25,150 nt of DNA from JBGPHT01 sp041484525 (lineage in GTDB: Bacteria > Acidobacteriota > Terriglobia > Bryobacterales > Bryobacteraceae): assembly GCA_041484525.1 (NCBI GenBank), contig JBGPHT010000110.1:1-25150 (forward strand), read 5' to 3'. Below the pieces are notes generated by a model. The model saw nothing but the letters and a program-made list of their open reading frames with translations, searched no databases and was not told the origin of the DNA. The position numbers and the translations under genes are program-made. This document shows positions 1-6,468 of this stretch, piece after piece. Within the stretch, counting starts at the first letter, position 1; each line of letters begins with the position of its first letter.

Positions 1-133
1 ACGATCAGCGTGCCCCGCGGCTTTCGCCAAGCCATCCGTGTATGCCGCAAAGCGCTTTTCCTGTGGGCCTGGTGCGAAACAATGTCCCATAAAAACATTC
101 TACATCAGTTTTGTTATTTCTAACACAGTAGTA

Positions 134-307
134 CTAGGCGGTTGTCCACTTATTCAAGGCCCACAATACCAGTATGACCAAGCCGGCGCCCGCCAGGACC
201 TTCGCTGTGAGCGCTACGTTCTCGGCAAAACTGAGATCTCGGGGTGTGTGTTCGCTATCCGCCTGATCGACCGGTTCAACGGCATTCTTCTTTTCTTGTG
301 GCTTCAT
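134..307 (-). CDS. Small tail-anchored membrane protein (57 aa)
   Basis: I do not recognise a family. The product is a 57-residue protein with a charged, soluble N-terminal half (residues 1-30, rich in K, E and D) and one hydrophobic segment near the C-terminus (about residues 36-51, LTAKVLAGAGLVILVLWA region) ending in NKWTTA. This is the layout of a tail-anchored inner-membrane protein with the N-terminus in the cytoplasm. The frame is open further upstream to 352, but the ATG at 307 is preferred because GGAG lies about 10 bases before it and the next start has no such site. It has no close neighbour on its strand. The amino-acid pattern (acidic/basic head, clean membrane segment) argues for a real gene, but the small size keeps confidence moderate. 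Confidence 0.5.
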   Translation of the reverse strand: MKPQEKKNAVEPVDQADSEHTPRDLSFAENVALTAKVLAGAGLVILVLWALNKWTTA

Positions 308-352
308 GTTTGCAGTCTCCAGTAGGTTGGGTTCGGTTGTGCTTCGACGCAC

Positions 353-1053
353 TCCTCGAGCCGAAGGCGAGGACGAGCGCCACGAATAATTTGCGAATGT
401 TCTAAGCTACTGAGACTTGGTAGGGCGGGGATCGGCCGGGCTGGAGGGAGAAAAGACGGGATTTCCGTTCACGATGCTCGTGCGCACTGATCGCGAGGTG
501 ACTACCATCTGGCCTGCAAGTGCTGCGCGCATTGCCGAGAACGAAAGGCGAAGATGGCTCGCTTCGCTGCTTCGAGTGGTCCAGTCGATGGCCGCCGCGG
601 GCCTGAATGGACGATGATGGCGCCGGCCCGACAACTACGCCGGCTGAGACCCAATGATCTTGCTCTACCCTGCGAGCGTCTGTGCCCCGGATGCAAAAAG
701 ACAGGGCCAGAAGGACGCTCAGGCAGGGCGAAACCAGCCTGTTCACCCGGGGTTTCTTGAGAATCGCCACCTACATAAAGGATAGCAGAGCGACGTCGCG
801 CCCCTTCGCGACCGGCTAGGTCAAACCGCCTCGCATGCCAGGTAGATTCCCGATATCTGCCGGCGGACATCAGGCTTTTACCTTTGTTGAGAGACCGATT
901 TGGGCACTCTGTACTGGAGGTCGTGCATCGAAACTCGTTAAAAAAACTGCCCTGAGCCTATATCTGATTGTCCCCTGCGCGACCCCTTTGTATAGAAGAG
1001 AACGGGGATATGGCACAACTAAACATAAAACAAGGAGTCCTCGGAGGGACCAC
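353..1053. other. About 700 bases without a recognisable gene
   Basis: Overlapping open frames exist on both strands (for example 402-770 and 502-870 minus, 417-617 and 554-760 plus), but none has a recognisable domain or a convincing ribosome binding site, and they overlap each other. I see no tRNA, terminator or repeat here. The right end carries the likely promoter and leader of the gene that starts at 1054. Confidence 0.5.
968..996 (+). promoter_or_regulatory. Candidate sigma-70-type promoter
   Basis: TTGTCC (968-973) and TATAGA (991-996) are separated by exactly 17 bases, which fits a housekeeping promoter. It would start transcription near 1003, leaving a leader of about 50 bases before the ATG at 1054. 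This is motif matching by eye only. Confidence 0.35.
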
Positions 1054-1752
1054 ATGAGCCATTACGGGATCGGGCAGTGGGTGGATTTTGCGCGAGACCT
1101 GGCGCCGGAACCGGACAGTGTCTCGATGCGAAACCATCTTGCGGAAGGTTGTCCTGATTGCCGGGAGGTCGAGGAGTTTTTCCAGAAGCTGGGCAGCGTT
1201 TGCCGGAATATGGCTGGGTCAGAGGCTCCGGAACGCGTGGTCCGGTATGCACACGCGATTTTTCCGATGCGGCAGCCGGCGCGGCCCAAACGGTCGCTGC
1301 GAATTCCCATCCAACTGATTTATGACAGCCTGCTAGTGCCGGCTCCGGCCGGATTGCGCGCGAGTTGGCAGGTGGGATGGCAGGCGTTGTACCGTGCGGG
1401 CGATTGTTCACTCGATTTACGCATCGAGCCGGAGCTGCAATCATCGCGCGCGGCGGTGATCGGCCAGATCTCGAATCACCTGCTGCCGGAAATCGAGATG
1501 GGCAACATTCCGGTGTATCTGAAATCGGGAAAGTTTGTCGTGTCGGAGACGCTCAGCAACCGGTTCGGCGAGTTTCAGATGGAATACGAGCAGCGGGGGC
1601 GGCTACAGCTTTGCGTCTATCTGGACAACGGTTCCAAGTATGTCCAGGTGCCGCTGAAGAAGTTTGCCGCCGAAAGACCGGTTGGCGGGGATCGGTTGAA
1701 TCTGGGCCCGGTTGCGGGCAGGAAGAAAAAGACTAGGCCGGACACTCAGTAG
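1054..1752 (+). CDS. Zinc-finger-like (anti-sigma-type) cytoplasmic protein with C-terminal beta-rich domain
   Basis: A 232-residue protein. Near the N-terminus it carries HLAEGCPDC (His28, Cys33, Cys36), an Hx4Cx2C cluster close to the Hx3Cx2C zinc-binding pattern of anti-sigma factors (zf-HC2/ZAS), but with one extra residue. Residues from about 85 to 205 look like a beta-sandwich (LIYDSLLVPAPAG to YLDNGSKYVQVPL) with the NIPVYLKSGKF/FGEFQMEY pattern typical of carboxypeptidase-regulatory-like folds. No membrane segment is visible, so it is probably cytoplasmic. The frame is open back to 835, but the ATG at 1054 has GGAGGG 6 bases upstream and the preceding translation is not protein-like. 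It lies 11 bases before the subtilase, so the two are probably co-transcribed. No sigma factor gene is adjacent, so an anti-sigma role is an inference only. Confidence 0.75.
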   Translation: MSHYGIGQWVDFARDLAPEPDSVSMRNHLAEGCPDCREVEEFFQKLGSVCRNMAGSEAPERVVRYAHAIFPMRQPARPKRSLRIPIQLIYDSLLVPAPAGLRASWQVGWQALYRAGDCSLDLRIEPELQSSRAAVIGQISNHLLPEIEMGNIPVYLKSGKFVVSETLSNRFGEFQMEYEQRGRLQLCVYLDNGSKYVQVPLKKFAAERPVGGDRLNLGPVAGRKKKTRPDTQ

Positions 1753-1763
1753 CGGGGGCGTAT

Positions 1764-3118
1764 ATGGCAAGGAAACGGCACACGGCGGCACGGCTGACGA
1801 TTCTGTCAGCGTTGTTCCTGCTGCGCGCTTTGGCGCAGGACCGCTTTCTGGTCCGGGTCGATCCAGCCAAGATTGGTGAAGTGGCAGCGCGCCATGGCAT
1901 GCACGTCGTCCGCGCGCTGGAGGGTTCGGCCCAGGGTCTGTACGTAGTGGAGACCTTCCGCCAACGTCGCGGCGTTTCGAGCCGCGATGAGCTGATGGGA
2001 GACGCGCGGCAGATGACGTCTGACCCACAGGTCATGGGCGTCGAGCCGGACAGCCTGATCTCGCTTCCCGAGCTCGCCTCCACGCAAACCGCGGCTGCCG
2101 CCAATTTCCGGATGCCCGACAAGACGCCGATAAATTATTTCCACGCCGCTGTGTGGAACGGCTACGTCAACCAGCCGGCCGCGGGCATCGTGAAGAACGC
2201 GCAGGCCCACAATGTTGCCACCGGCAGCGGCACCGTGGCTGTCCTCGATACGGGCGCGGATTTCACGCACGCCGGTTTTGGCAATTCGCTGGTGCAGGGC
2301 TACGATTTCGTCCACAACCGTTCCGGCGGTTCGGAGTTGAGCGACCTGGACCAGTCCACGACTTCGATTCTCGATCAGTCGACGACTTCGATTCTGGACC
2401 GGAATACCATACTGGCGCTGAACCAGTCGACGACCTCGATTCTGGATTCGCGGACGGCAATTGCGCTCGGCCAGAAGCGTCTGCCCGCCGCGTTCGGCCG
2501 CGGCACGATGGTGGCCGGGCTAATTCACCTGGTGGCGCCGAATGCCAAGCTGATGCCGGTCAAAGTTTTCGGCGATGACGGCAGCGCAACGCTCTCGCGG
2601 ATCGTGCAGGGCATCTACTGGGCGATCGACCATAACGCGGATGTCATCAACATGAGCTTCAGCTCCGACGTGCCTTCGATTGAGTTGATGCTGGCCATCA
2701 ACTACGCGAACCTGCGGCGCGTGATTTGCGTGGCGGCGGCGGGCAACGACGGCAAGCAGACGTTGGTGTATCCGGCTTCCACCAGGTACTGGGCGTCGGC
2801 TCAACCAATAACCAGGACGTGCGCAGCACGTTTTCGAATTATGGGGATGCCCTGGTGAGCCTGGCCGCTCCAGGTGAGGGATTGGTCACGTTCTACCCGG
2901 GCAACAACTACGCCGCCGGCTGGGGCACGTCGTTCAGCACGCCGCTGGTTGCCGGAGGCGCCGCGCTTCTGGTCCAAACGAGCAGCGGCAATATCAACGA
3001 GTCGCAGGCCTCGCGCGCATTATCCGAAGCCGCCGACGTCGGGCAGGGACTGGGAGCGGGCCGGCTGGACTTGATGCAGGCGACCGGTTACGGGAACAGG
3101 TACGGCTACAACCACTAA
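1764..3118 (+). pseudogene. Secreted subtilase (S8 family), frameshifted and with catalytic His replaced
   Basis: A subtilisin-like serine protease. A signal peptide (about residues 1-25, ending RALAQ) predicts export; residues 27-100 look like an inhibitor-type propeptide. The Asp block is VAVLDTG (Asp162) and the oxyanion Asn is in AAAGNDG (Asn328). The His block reads GRGTMVAG where the family has GHGTxVAG: Arg246 (CGC, 2499-2501) replaces the catalytic His. The first frame runs off after YPAST (2769-2783) and stops at 2858; the rest of the domain, QVLGVGST to the Ser block GTSFSTPLVAG, is in another frame ending at 3118. Restoring one base in the C run at 2782-2783 gives YPASTQVLGVGS and a single 451-residue protein. 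Between the Asp and His blocks sits a tandem octapeptide insert. It follows the zinc-finger-like gene by 11 bases. It could be a true pseudogene or a sequencing error laid over a pseudoprotease. Confidence 0.85.
2346..2465 (+). repeat. Five tandem 24-base units encoding degenerate octapeptides
   Basis: Within the subtilase (residues 195-234) the protein reads LDQSTTSI, LDQSTTSI, LDRNTILA, LNQSTTSI, LDSRTAIA, followed by LGQK, so five full eight-residue units and part of a sixth. The underlying 24-base units are degenerate at the DNA level, with codon differences even between the identical peptides, so the repeat is not a fresh duplication. Confidence 0.85.
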
Positions 3119-3140
3119 TGGAATTGCGAGGGGAACGCCC

Positions 3141-3596
3141 ATGACGAGTAGAGAACAGAAGATTAGCCGCCAACCGGAATCCGGAGAGCTTAGGGCAAAC
3201 GCCGAGAGTACGGGGAGAGGGAATGGCACGAGTGGGGCAGACGGGAATGACGGGGTGGAAACGGTGCGAGCCTTCGTCAGCCGCAAGCGCGCTGCCTCGG
3301 CGGGCCGCCTGTTCCCGCTGAGGCCTGAAATCCAGCAGCCGCGGGAGGCCAGGCCGATCTGGCTGGCGGCGCTGCTCGCGATGCCCTGCCACGCCACCAG
3401 CGACACCGAACACCGCGAGGTGCTCTGGAGCTGCATTGCCGGGCGTGCGGTCTATACCAACAGCAGCACCGAAACCGAATTCATCCAACCGCTCGGCGTC
3501 AAACTGCAGCGCGGCGACACACTGGCAGTCTTCTGGACGCCTGGCGAATCCGCGTACACGGTGGAAGTGTACAAGCCGAACGAACTGGTTGCGTGA
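3141..3596 (+). CDS. Hypothetical protein (151 aa)
   Basis: Not recognised. The first 45 residues are polar and low in complexity (many S, G, N, E). Residues 45-85 are basic, with LRPEIQQPREARPIWLAALLAMP, which is too short and interrupted to call a membrane segment with confidence. Residues 90-150 look like a compact beta-rich domain (VLWSCIAGRAVYTNSSTETEFIQ, VKLQRGDTLAVFW, AYTVEVYKPNE). The ATG at 3141 has AGGGGA about 7 bases upstream. It starts 22 bases after the subtilase stop on the same strand, so it is probably the third gene of that transcription unit. No function can be assigned. Confidence 0.6.
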   Translation: MTSREQKISRQPESGELRANAESTGRGNGTSGADGNDGVETVRAFVSRKRAASAGRLFPLRPEIQQPREARPIWLAALLAMPCHATSDTEHREVLWSCIAGRAVYTNSSTETEFIQPLGVKLQRGDTLAVFWTPGESAYTVEVYKPNELVA

Positions 3597-3641
3597 TTTT
3601 CCTCTATCGATGACGCCAAACACAATCCGGGAATCGAAAAC

Positions 3642-3839
3642 ATGAAAACAGATTCACACGACTCTTTGGCGGTGGCGGTAAAAATGATGCAGGGGGCGGG
3701 CAGCGATCTTTTTCTCGCCGAGCTGCAAGCCAGGCGGAAGCGTCTGGACCACTGGCTCCGGTTGTTGAACGCGCAAGCCCGGCTGCGCCCTGCTTCGGAC
3801 CGGCAGGCGCAGAAGTGCCGCACGGCAGCGCACGGGTAG
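3642..3839 (+). CDS. Possible small helical protein (65 aa)
   Basis: A short open frame starting MKTDSHDSLAVAVKMM, mostly helical and basic in its second half (LQARRKRLDHWLRLLNAQARLR), with one Cys and no membrane segment. It begins 45 bases after the previous stop. The upstream site is weak (GGGAA about 9 bases before the ATG). A minus-strand frame (3604-4122) overlaps it but looks like an antisense shadow. I do not recognise a family; it may be the last gene of the cluster from 1054 or a chance frame. Confidence 0.35.
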   Translation: MKTDSHDSLAVAVKMMQGAGSDLFLAELQARRKRLDHWLRLLNAQARLRPASDRQAQKCRTAAHG

Positions 3840-3969
3840 CCACGCGGACCGCGACGCGCAACGCATATTCGCAGCCCTCGATTGTGTTGGATTCGAGCAG
3901 CGCCTTCCTCGTGATGTCACCCCGCTCCGCCAAGCCGCGGCTTGCTATGATCAGTTTCGGGAGGTGGGT

Positions 3970-5247
3970 ATGGCGGAAGAATTGAACCGGCGTGATTTCC
4001 TGAAAGCGGCAGCGGTGGCAGCGGGGCCGGCCGTGATCACGGCGCGGGGCGCAAATAATAAGGTCAACATCGGTTGGATCGGTGTGGGCACGCGCGGGTA
4101 TGCCTCGCTCGACTGGATGCACACGGCGGCGCCCAACGACGTGCAGATCGGCGCCATCTGCGACACCTACCAGGGCTACATCGCGCGCGCCAAGGACCGG
4201 ATGCAGACCATCTGGGGGACGACGCCGAAGACGTACGTCGATTACCGCGAGCTACTGGCGGACAAAGATATCGACGCCGTCTTCATCATGACGCCCGAGC
4301 ACCTGCACCACGACATGGCCATCGCGGCGCTGCGAGCGGGCAAGCACGTGTACGTCGAGAAGCCTCTCGCCCACACCATCGAAGAGGGCTTCGACATCGT
4401 GAAGGAGTGGGAGAAGTCGAAGAAGATCTGCCAGGTCGGCACGCAGAACCGCAGTTCCACGCTTTACAAGAAAGCCAAGGAGCTGGTCGAAAAGGGCATG
4501 ATCGGGGAAGTGCACTTCGTGCGCGCGTTCTGGTATCGCAATTCGCTGCCCAACGATCCGGCGTGGCGGTACGTGATTCCGCCCGAAGCGACGCCACAGA
4601 ACACCGACTGGAACAAGTTCCTGGGCAACGCCCCCAAGCACGCGTGGGACCCGCAGCGGTATTTCCAATGGCGGCTCTACTGGGACTATTCGGGCGGCAT
4701 TTCGACCGACCTGCTGGTGCACCAGACCGACATCGTGAATTTCATGCTGAGCAAGACGGTACCGCGCACGTGCACGGCGTCGGGCGGCACCTACCGGTGG
4801 ACCGACAAGACCGACGACCGCGACGTGCCCGACACGTTCAGCGCGATCTACGAATACTCGGGCAACCTGCAGATCAACTATAGCTGCTACTTCGGCAACG
4901 ACCACTACGGCTATGGCGAGCAGCTCTGCGGAACCGAAGGAACCATCGAGGTTTTGAACCGGCAGGACCTGTATTTCACTCCCGAGTTGTACCGGGGCAA
5001 GGCGCCGGACGAGATCAAAAACCGCCAGGCGATCCACCTGAACGGCAAGAGCGATTTTAACGAGAGCGATGGCGCCATCAACCACTTCAAGAACTTCATC
5101 AATTCGATTCTGGGCACGGAGAAGCCGATCGCGCCGCCTCCCGTGGGGCAGCAGGCCGCCATCTCCGGCCACTTGGCCACACTTTCGTTTAAGAACAATA
5201 AGAAAGTGATCTGGGACGAAGCCACCAACAAGTATCACTTCTCGTAA
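3970..5247 (+). CDS. Tat-exported Gfo/Idh/MocA family oxidoreductase
   Basis: A 425-residue NAD(P)-dependent oxidoreductase of the glucose-fructose oxidoreductase/inositol dehydrogenase family. NRRDFLKAAAVAA (residues 6-18) is a twin-arginine signal of the kind common on these enzymes in Acidobacteria and Planctomycetes, so it probably acts outside the cytoplasmic membrane with a pre-loaded cofactor. The nucleotide-binding motif is NIGWIGVGTRG (residues 33-43), and the hallmark EKP, which contacts cofactor and substrate, is at 130-132 (HVYVEKPLAHT). The C-terminal half fits the GFO_IDH_MocA C-terminal beta-sheet domain. The ATG at 3970 is preferred over the in-frame GTG at 3964 because GGGAGG (3959-3964) then sits at proper spacing. 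The next gene begins 9 bases after its stop. The substrate, probably a sugar or cyclitol derivative, cannot be read from sequence. Confidence 0.9.
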   Translation: MAEELNRRDFLKAAAVAAGPAVITARGANNKVNIGWIGVGTRGYASLDWMHTAAPNDVQIGAICDTYQGYIARAKDRMQTIWGTTPKTYVDYRELLADKDIDAVFIMTPEHLHHDMAIAALRAGKHVYVEKPLAHTIEEGFDIVKEWEKSKKICQVGTQNRSSTLYKKAKELVEKGMIGEVHFVRAFWYRNSLPNDPAWRYVIPPEATPQNTDWNKFLGNAPKHAWDPQRYFQWRLYWDYSGGISTDLLVHQTDIVNFMLSKTVPRTCTASGGTYRWTDKTDDRDVPDTFSAIYEYSGNLQINYSCYFGNDHYGYGEQLCGTEGTIEVLNRQDLYFTPELYRGKAPDEIKNRQAIHLNGKSDFNESDGAINHFKNFINSILGTEKPIAPPPVGQQAAISGHLATLSFKNNKKVIWDEATNKYHFS

Positions 5248-5256
5248 CGGCGGAAC

Positions 5257-6294
5257 ATGGCCGCCGTCGCCCCCACAGCCGCGGGACCCGGCGGGTACCC
5301 CGGCCTGAACACGCAACCCCGCTGGATCATCGGTCGAGGTGTGGACCTGTGGCTGGTGATCGGCAGCGCCGCGGCCGGATACCTGTACCTTTTGCTCTAC
5401 ACCGCGATGCGTGTGCCGATCGACTACCTGTGGTGGTTCTGGTCGGTGGGGTTCGACGGAACGCACATTTTCGGCACGGCCTCGCGCACTTTCTTCGACA
5501 GCGAGGCGCGCGCGCGGCAGTCGAAGCTGCTCTACGGCAGCCTGCTTTTCTTCTTCGCCATCGGGCCTGTCATGGTGCTGGCTGGGATGAGCAAGTGGCT
5601 GGCGATCGGCGTGGGCACGTGGGCCTACTATCACGTGGTGCGGCAGCACTACGGGTTCATGGTGCTGTACAAGGTGAAGAATCGCGATCTGGCGCGGCTG
5701 GACAACACGCTCGATCGCGTCTTCCTGGGCGCGATGCTGTTCTTCCCGCCGTTCCACAGGTTCTTCATCCATCACCCGGAGGAGTTAGGCATTCCGTTTT
5801 CGTTCCCGTGGGCGGAGACGGCCGGTTGGATCATCATGGGCGGGATCGGCGCCGTGTACCTCGGACGGCAATGGATGCGATGGCGTACGGGCGAGCCCGC
5901 GGACGTGCCCAAGTACCTGCTGTTCGCGGCTGTGATCCCGCTGCACTGGCTCACGTTCGCGTACATGAGCTGGAAGGCGGCGGTGCCGACGGTCACGATC
6001 GTGCACAACCTGCAATACCACGCCATCGTCTGGTTTCATAATCGCAACCGGTACGCGGGTCAGGAGGGCCACGGCCGCATTCCGGCGACCGTCAGCCGCA
6101 GCCTGCTGGCCTACGCCGCGGCGGGCATGGTGTTCAGCCTGTTGTACCGCGTCCCCGGCGCGCAGTTGGGGAAGGTCTCGGAACTGGCATGGGGCTTCTT
6201 CTGCGGCTTCGGATTGACGCACTATTATCTCGACAGTAAGATCTGGCGGGTACGCCACGACCCCGGCCTGCGGGAAGCGCTGCAGTTGGTGTAG
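5257..6294 (+). CDS. Histidine-rich multi-pass membrane protein of unknown function
   Basis: A 345-residue integral membrane protein with about seven to eight hydrophobic segments. Histidines and acids recur at membrane edges: DGTHIFGT (Asp67, His70), YYHVVRQHYG (His126, His131), FHRFFIHHPEE, IVHNLQYHAIVWFHNRNR (His250, His255, His261) and the C-terminal THYYLDSKIWRVR (His322, Asp326). Such a pattern suggests an intramembrane metal site, as in membrane desaturases, hydroxylases or Brp/Blh-type carotene dioxygenases, but I cannot place it in any of these. The start ATG follows the oxidoreductase stop by 9 bases with only a weak upstream GGCGG, so coupling to the upstream gene is likely. It may work with the exported oxidoreductase; that is inference. 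Confidence 0.85.
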   Translation: MAAVAPTAAGPGGYPGLNTQPRWIIGRGVDLWLVIGSAAAGYLYLLLYTAMRVPIDYLWWFWSVGFDGTHIFGTASRTFFDSEARARQSKLLYGSLLFFFAIGPVMVLAGMSKWLAIGVGTWAYYHVVRQHYGFMVLYKVKNRDLARLDNTLDRVFLGAMLFFPPFHRFFIHHPEELGIPFSFPWAETAGWIIMGGIGAVYLGRQWMRWRTGEPADVPKYLLFAAVIPLHWLTFAYMSWKAAVPTVTIVHNLQYHAIVWFHNRNRYAGQEGHGRIPATVSRSLLAYAAAGMVFSLLYRVPGAQLGKVSELAWGFFCGFGLTHYYLDSKIWRVRHDPGLREALQLV

Positions 6295-6303
6295 TCAATT
6301 GTG

Positions 6304-6325
6304 GGGCAGGGCCCCAGGCCTGCCC
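6304..6325 (+). terminator. Hairpin just after the membrane-protein gene
   Basis: GGGCAGG (6304-6310) and CCTGCCC (6319-6325) form a 7-base-pair stem with an 8-base loop, 9 bases after the stop codon. No T-run follows, so it is a weak candidate for a terminator or 3'-end protecting hairpin. It overlaps the start of the dispersed element described separately. Confidence 0.35.
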
Positions 6326-6411
6326 TAGGCGTTAAGATAGCCGCTCGTCTCGAGTATCTAAACAAGACGGCGCCAGGGGAGATTAATCCGTTGGCCTGCC
6401 ACATGTCAGCT
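6308..6411 (+). repeat. Dispersed intergenic element, copy A
   Basis: This stretch of about 104 bases resembles 23689-23791. Shared blocks in the same order are TAGGCGT (6326), CTCGAGTAT (6349), AAACAA.ACGG, GATTAATC (6381) and CCTGCCACATGTCAGCT (6395-6411). It lies between a plus-strand stop (6294) and the end of the convergent kinase gene (6469). No coding role is evident. Confidence 0.75.
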
Positions 6412-6468
6412 CTACGCTTGTATGGTTTCGTTTTCGGCTTTTCCCCGAGCATTACGAAGGACGTCCGC

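Noticed and set aside
402..870. Overlapping minus-strand frames of 122 codons each (402-770, 502-870)
   Set aside because: They overlap one another in different frames, have no convincing ribosome binding site, and no domain; a hydrophobic stretch near one N-terminus is too irregular to call a signal peptide.
2726..3118. Second half of the subtilase as an independent gene
   Set aside because: It has no signal or ribosome binding site of its own and resumes subtilase homology exactly where the first frame loses it.
4252..5775. Minus-strand open frame of 507 codons across the oxidoreductase and membrane-protein genes
   Set aside because: It spans two real genes on the other strand, is rich in H, R, V and Q from complementary codons, and shows no motif.
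6314..6411. Possible short peptide on the minus strand shared by both copies of the dispersed element (DMWQ..GL...VLF.YSR)
   Set aside because: The frame is open in both copies, but the differences are mostly amino-acid changing and a 2-base length difference lies just beyond, so DNA or RNA structure explains the conservation better than coding.
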